The translations under genes were made by a program, and so were the position numbers. Shown piece after piece: positions 15,660-18,366 of a DNA stretch of 18,366 bases (positions within the stretch are counted from its first letter, which is position 1; each line of letters starts with the position of its first letter). The stretch is from Burkholderiales bacterium (lineage in GTDB: Bacteria; Pseudomonadota; Gammaproteobacteria; Burkholderiales; SG8-39): positions 1 through 18,366 of the forward strand of contig CAKKSJ010000430.1 of the NCBI GenBank assembly GCA_919902965.1. Reading direction: 5' to 3'. A model generated the notes under the pieces. It was not told the origin of the DNA. It did no database searches and worked only from the letters and a program-made list of their open reading frames with translations.

Positions 15660-16256
15660 ATGGACAAGACACTTCAATCCGATTACCTGGCGAAGCTGAC
15701 CTCTTCGTATTCGCCCATCTATGGCCATGCGATCAACATCAGGCCGATGCGACCGGATGATCTCGAAATCGAAACCGAGTTCGTGCAGGGCTGGTCCGCC
15801 GAGACGCGCTATAACCGCTTGTTCAGTGCGGGTTCGTACACCTCTCCCGAGCGTCTGAAAGCTATTACGCGCGTCAACTATGCGCGCGATATGGCGCTGA
15901 TCGCGACGATCATGCTGGACGAGCGTGAAGTGCAGATCGGCGTCGCACGCTACGTTCGACGAGACGATGACAAGACTTGCGAGTTCGCTCTTGCGGTGGC
16001 CGATGCCTGGCAGCATCGCGGCATCGGCCGCGCGCTGATGCTCAATCTGATCGACAGCGCCGCGGCGGCCGGGATCGAGACCATGGTCGGCGATGTCCTC
16101 GCCAGCAATGCACCCATGCTGCATTTCATGCGCGTGCTGGGTTTTTCAATCGAGGCCTCCCCGGACGGCCCGGAAATCCGGCGCGTGAGCAAGCGCCTGG
16201 CGCCGGAATCCGCGGCGCCAATTCCAGAAAAAAACACGAGCGCGGCAGACCGCTAG
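15660..16256 (+). CDS. GNAT family N-acetyltransferase resembling the acetylase domain of Pat-type protein acetyltransferases
   Basis: The 198-residue protein transfers an acetyl group from acetyl-CoA. The acetyl-CoA-binding motif A is VADAWQHRGIGRALM (QxxGxG type), preceded by EFALAV and followed by a motif-B-like VLASNAPMLHFMRVLGF. The first half (INIRPMRPDDLEIETEFV, SAETRYNRLFSA, YARDMALIATI) matches in style the C-terminal GNAT domain of Pat/YfiQ protein acetylases, but the large NDP-forming-ligase-like N-terminal domain is absent. So it is either a single-domain protein acetylase or a small-molecule GNAT. Start ATG 15660 is preferred; TTG 15651 is an in-frame alternative. The gene is convergent with the lpxR-like gene across 32 bp without an obvious terminator. 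Confidence 0.88.
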   Translation: MDKTLQSDYLAKLTSSYSPIYGHAINIRPMRPDDLEIETEFVQGWSAETRYNRLFSAGSYTSPERLKAITRVNYARDMALIATIMLDEREVQIGVARYVRRDDDKTCEFALAVADAWQHRGIGRALMLNLIDSAAAAGIETMVGDVLASNAPMLHFMRVLGFSIEASPDGPEIRRVSKRLAPESAAPIPEKNTSAADR

Positions 16257-16288
16257 CCGCGACCTCCAGGCCCCCGGGCGGATGCGCG

Positions 16289-17412
16289 TCAGTACGCCCA
16301 CTCGAGCACCAGTCGGCCGAATTTGTCGCTGCGCGGATTCCACAGGCGCAGTACATCGGTGTAATTTCGCCTTACCAGGCTGAAGCTCAGCGAGAAGTCC
16401 CCGTAGTGCAGTGCCGCCCCGCTTTCTCCCTCGACGATGAACGGCCGCGCCTGCCCGATGTAAGGACTCGAACGATTGAACATGCCACCCTGCTGCAGCG
16501 CGTTGTATACGACCGCGTCGCCGTGCAGGCGCACGAACCAGTACAGATCGAAGTCCTCCTTGCGCTTCCACAACTGCCAGCCGGCATCCGATTTGACGCC
16601 GTCTGCCGACGCCAAGGCCTCCAGCGGGTGATTGCTGTGCCATTGCGTAAGGTAATTGCTGCGGAACCGGCCCAGGCGCATCGTGACGCCGGTGCCGGCA
16701 TAGGTCTGAAGATTGCCCGCGCCGAACTGAAGATGCGGAGTCAGATCGAGGTAAGGCACAGGTTGCCATGAGCCGGGCACGTACTCATAGCGAAACACCA
16801 CGCCGGGTTCATTGTGTATCTGCGCTGCCCAGCCCTGCGGAATCGGGGATCTGGTGATATTGCGGTGGATGAAAGTCTGCAATTGCTCGCCCTGCGCGCA
16901 GGGCCGACGCAACCCAAGTCCAGGCCATAGCGCCAGTAGCGGCCATCGCTGGCGAACAATTCGCGGTAAAAGCCGAAATAAAGCCAGGCCGCGTACGGCC
17001 GGTCGCCCGGCGGTATCTGATCCGACGCCAGCTTGATATCGCTGGGCGTATACATGCTGTGGCCCAGATAAAACGTGTAGCTCTTGTGATAGCACAACTT
17101 CCCATCCGCACACGCGGCCGAACTCACCGGATCGAGATTGAAGCCGGGCAGAAAACCCTCCTCCGCATCCGGCGGCTTGCGATATTGCCTCAGCCCCAGG
17201 TATTTGTAGCCGTAGCGGACGCCGTCGGTATAGTTTTTGTCAGTCTTGAAAAAGACGTCGTTCTCGTATTCGAAGCGCTGCTTGCGCTGGCTCAATGCTT
17301 TCACTTCATTGAAATCGTCCAGCAATCTGCCCAGATAGCCCTGCGCGGCGGCGGCAGCACTGAAACCCAGGGCGATGAACGCCGCAAGCAGGCGTGCGCC
17401 GGCGCGCTTCAT
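16289..17412 (-). pseudogene. LpxR-family (DUF2219) outer-membrane lipid A deacylase gene, interrupted by one frameshift
   Basis: LpxR proteins are 12-stranded outer-membrane barrels that remove the 3'-acyloxyacyl chains of lipid A. The first part (17412 to about 16897) has a signal peptide (MKRAGARLLAAFIALGFSAA, cut near AAAQ), RFEYENDVFF with an Asn-Asp pair (51-52), KNYTDGVRYGY, HSMYTPSDI, the conserved GDRPYAAWLYFGFYRE, and GLDLGCVGPA. The frame is then lost. The rest, QGEQLQTFIHRN, PQGWAAQIHNEPGVVF, WQLWKRKEDFDLYWFV and the C-terminal strand FGRLVLEWAY, continues in another frame to 16289. Joining the two at about 16892-16899 gives a full-length protein of about 374 residues, so a single missing base explains everything. 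It overlaps the HAD gene stop by four bases (ATGA). It may be a true pseudogene, a phase-variable gene or a sequence error. Confidence 0.85.
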
Positions 17413-18026
17413 GCTGCCCCGACGCGCTGCAGATCGCGCCGCAACCTGGCTGCGTCCACGAACTGCTCCGCCGGCAGACCGCAGGCGCGCGCCGCGGCGA
17501 CATAGCCGGGGATGTCATCGAAGTAAATCATCCGGCTTCCCGCGGCGCACAGACCGATCGCGCGTTCGTAAATCTGCCGCGCAGGTTTGGCGTGGCCGAC
17601 TTCGTAGGAAAGCACCAGCTGGCCGAACTTTGCCAGGAATCCGTAGCGGCTGCGCACATAGGCCAGGTGCAGCGGATCGGTATTCGACAGGAGCACCAGA
17701 TCCGCCTTGCCTGCAATTTCATCCAGCAAGTTGGTCACCTCGTGCTGTTCGGCGAAAATGTCGCACCAGATATTCGCGAACTCGGCGTAAGGCAGGCGCA
17801 CCCCGATAGCGGCGCAAAAACGCGCGGCGAATTCCTGCGGGCTCAGGCGGCCGGTATCGAAAGCGAGTTTGTCCTCGCCGCTGGCGATGGTCTCGAGTAT
17901 GACCGCAGCCGGCGCCGCACCCGCGGCTTCCAGGCGGGCGCAGGCGCGCTCGAAATCGACGCTGACGAGTACCCCGCCGAGATCGAATATGACGGTGGGG
18001 CGCGCCGCCGTATTTTGCGCAGCCAT
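17409..18026 (-). CDS. HAD-superfamily hydrolase (YihX-like phosphatase)
   Basis: The 205-residue cytosolic phosphatase has all HAD motifs: I, VIFDLGGVLVSVDFE (nucleophile Asp16); II, LLSNTDP; III, the Lys in HAKPARQIYERAI; IV, MIYFDDIPGY. In motif I the usual second Asp is Gly (DLGGV). This is the normal form of the YihX/HAD-IA variant-3 group (DLGNV in E. coli YihX), so it is not a sign of inactivity. YihX removes phosphate from sugar phosphates; the substrate here is unknown. ATG 18026 lies 14 bases after the livF stop. The gene's stop overlaps the lpxR-like start, so these genes form one minus-strand transcript with livF. Confidence 0.9.
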   Translation of the reverse strand: MAAQNTAARPTVIFDLGGVLVSVDFERACARLEAAGAAPAAVILETIASGEDKLAFDTGRLSPQEFAARFCAAIGVRLPYAEFANIWCDIFAEQHEVTNLLDEIAGKADLVLLSNTDPLHLAYVRSRYGFLAKFGQLVLSYEVGHAKPARQIYERAIGLCAAGSRMIYFDDIPGYVAAARACGLPAEQFVDAARLRRDLQRVGAA

Positions 18027-18040
18027 CCAGTGCCCGGGCG

Positions 18041-18366
18041 TCAGCCGAAGTAGGCCGCGCGCACTTCGGCATTCTCGGCGAGTTCCTTCGCCGTGCCCGA
18101 GGCCACCACCCTGCCCTGCGACAGCACATAGCCGTGGTGCGCAATCGCCAGAGTCTGGTGCACGTTCTGCTCCACCAGCAGCACGGTGATGCCGAGTTCG
18201 TTGATGCGCCGTATGACGCTGAAATTCTCCTTCACCAGCAGCGGCGACAATCCCAGCGAAGGCTCGTCGATCAGCAGCAGCCTGGGCTCGCCCATCATGC
18301 CACGGCCTATGGACAGCATCGCCTGCTCGCCGCCCGACATGGTGCCGGCGAGCTGCGCCGCGCGCT
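18041..18366 (-). CDS. livF: Branched-chain amino acid ABC transporter ATP-binding protein LivF (C-terminal part)
   Basis: Only the last about 108 residues lie in the window, and the frame is open to its right edge. It reads RAAQLAGTMSGGEQAML, which is the LivF signature region, then Walker B PRLLLIDEPSLGLSP. The switch His region in LLVEQNVHQTLAIAHHGYVL and the C-terminal ENAEVRAAYFG (the usual LivF ending, EVRRAYLG-like) follow. LivF energises the LivHM permease for uptake of Leu, Ile, Val and, in many betaproteobacteria, other amino or aromatic acids. The remaining liv genes are expected just outside the window, upstream on this strand. It is the first visible gene of the livF-HAD-lpxR-like unit. 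Confidence 0.93.
   Translation of the reverse strand, partial: RAAQLAGTMSGGEQAMLSIGRGMMGEPRLLLIDEPSLGLSPLLVKENFSVIRRINELGITVLLVEQNVHQTLAIAHHGYVLSQGRVVASGTAKELAENAEVRAAYFG

Noticed and set aside
16257..16288. A bidirectional terminator between the GNAT and lpxR-like genes
   Set aside because: Only short pairings (4 bp with a tiny or large loop) can be drawn and there is no T-tract on either strand.
17409..18026. Loss of the second catalytic Asp in the HAD phosphatase (DLGG)
   Set aside because: This is the normal motif form of the YihX-like subgroup, so it is not evidence of a dead enzyme.

Overview
The window is a GC-rich, densely packed bacterial chromosome segment. Its gene content is a fatty-acyl-AMP ligase/PlsC fusion, an acetoacetyl-CoA synthetase, a bacterial ETF-ubiquinone oxidoreductase, an outer-membrane LpxR-type protein and LivF. 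This fits a Gram-negative, respiring heterotroph, most likely a betaproteobacterium. That placement is inferred from gene content and protein style, not from a marker gene. No rRNA, tRNA, CRISPR array, insertion sequence or phage gene was seen.

Layout from left to right. (1) 1-953 (+) is the C-terminal end of an AMP-ligase/acyltransferase fusion. (2) 955-3157 (-) holds an M20D amidohydrolase and an N-formylglutamate amidohydrolase-like enzyme. (3) 3234-3914 (+) is a small SAM methyltransferase. (4) 4073-9615 (+) is a complete five-gene peptide-type ABC importer: binding protein, two permeases, two ATPases. It has its own promoter, an 18-bp tandem duplication in the leader and a strong hairpin after the binding-protein gene. 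(5) 9605-13677 (-) is a run of a hotdog thioesterase, acetoacetyl-CoA synthetase and an M81 (MlrC-like) metallopeptidase. (6) 13820-15448 (+) is ETF-QO, divergent from that run across a symmetric -10 element. (7) 15660-16256 (+) is a stand-alone GNAT resembling the acetyltransferase domain of Pat-type protein acetylases. (8) 16289-18366 (-) is a livF fragment, a YihX-like HAD phosphatase and a frameshifted LpxR-family lipid A deacylase gene.

Two themes emerge. The first is uptake and hydrolysis of peptides or N-acylated amino acids: the ABC importer is flanked by three different amide/peptide hydrolases (M20D, FGase-like, M81). The second is acyl-CoA and ketone-body catabolism: AacS, a thioesterase and ETF-QO, with a GNAT whose relatives acetylate AMP-forming acyl-CoA synthetases. 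No overtly new defence or mobile system is visible. The most unusual items are regulatory or structural: the palindromic shared -10, the tandem leader duplication, the apparently leaderless amidohydrolase gene, and the lpxR-like frameshift lying exactly on a perfect 16-bp palindrome.
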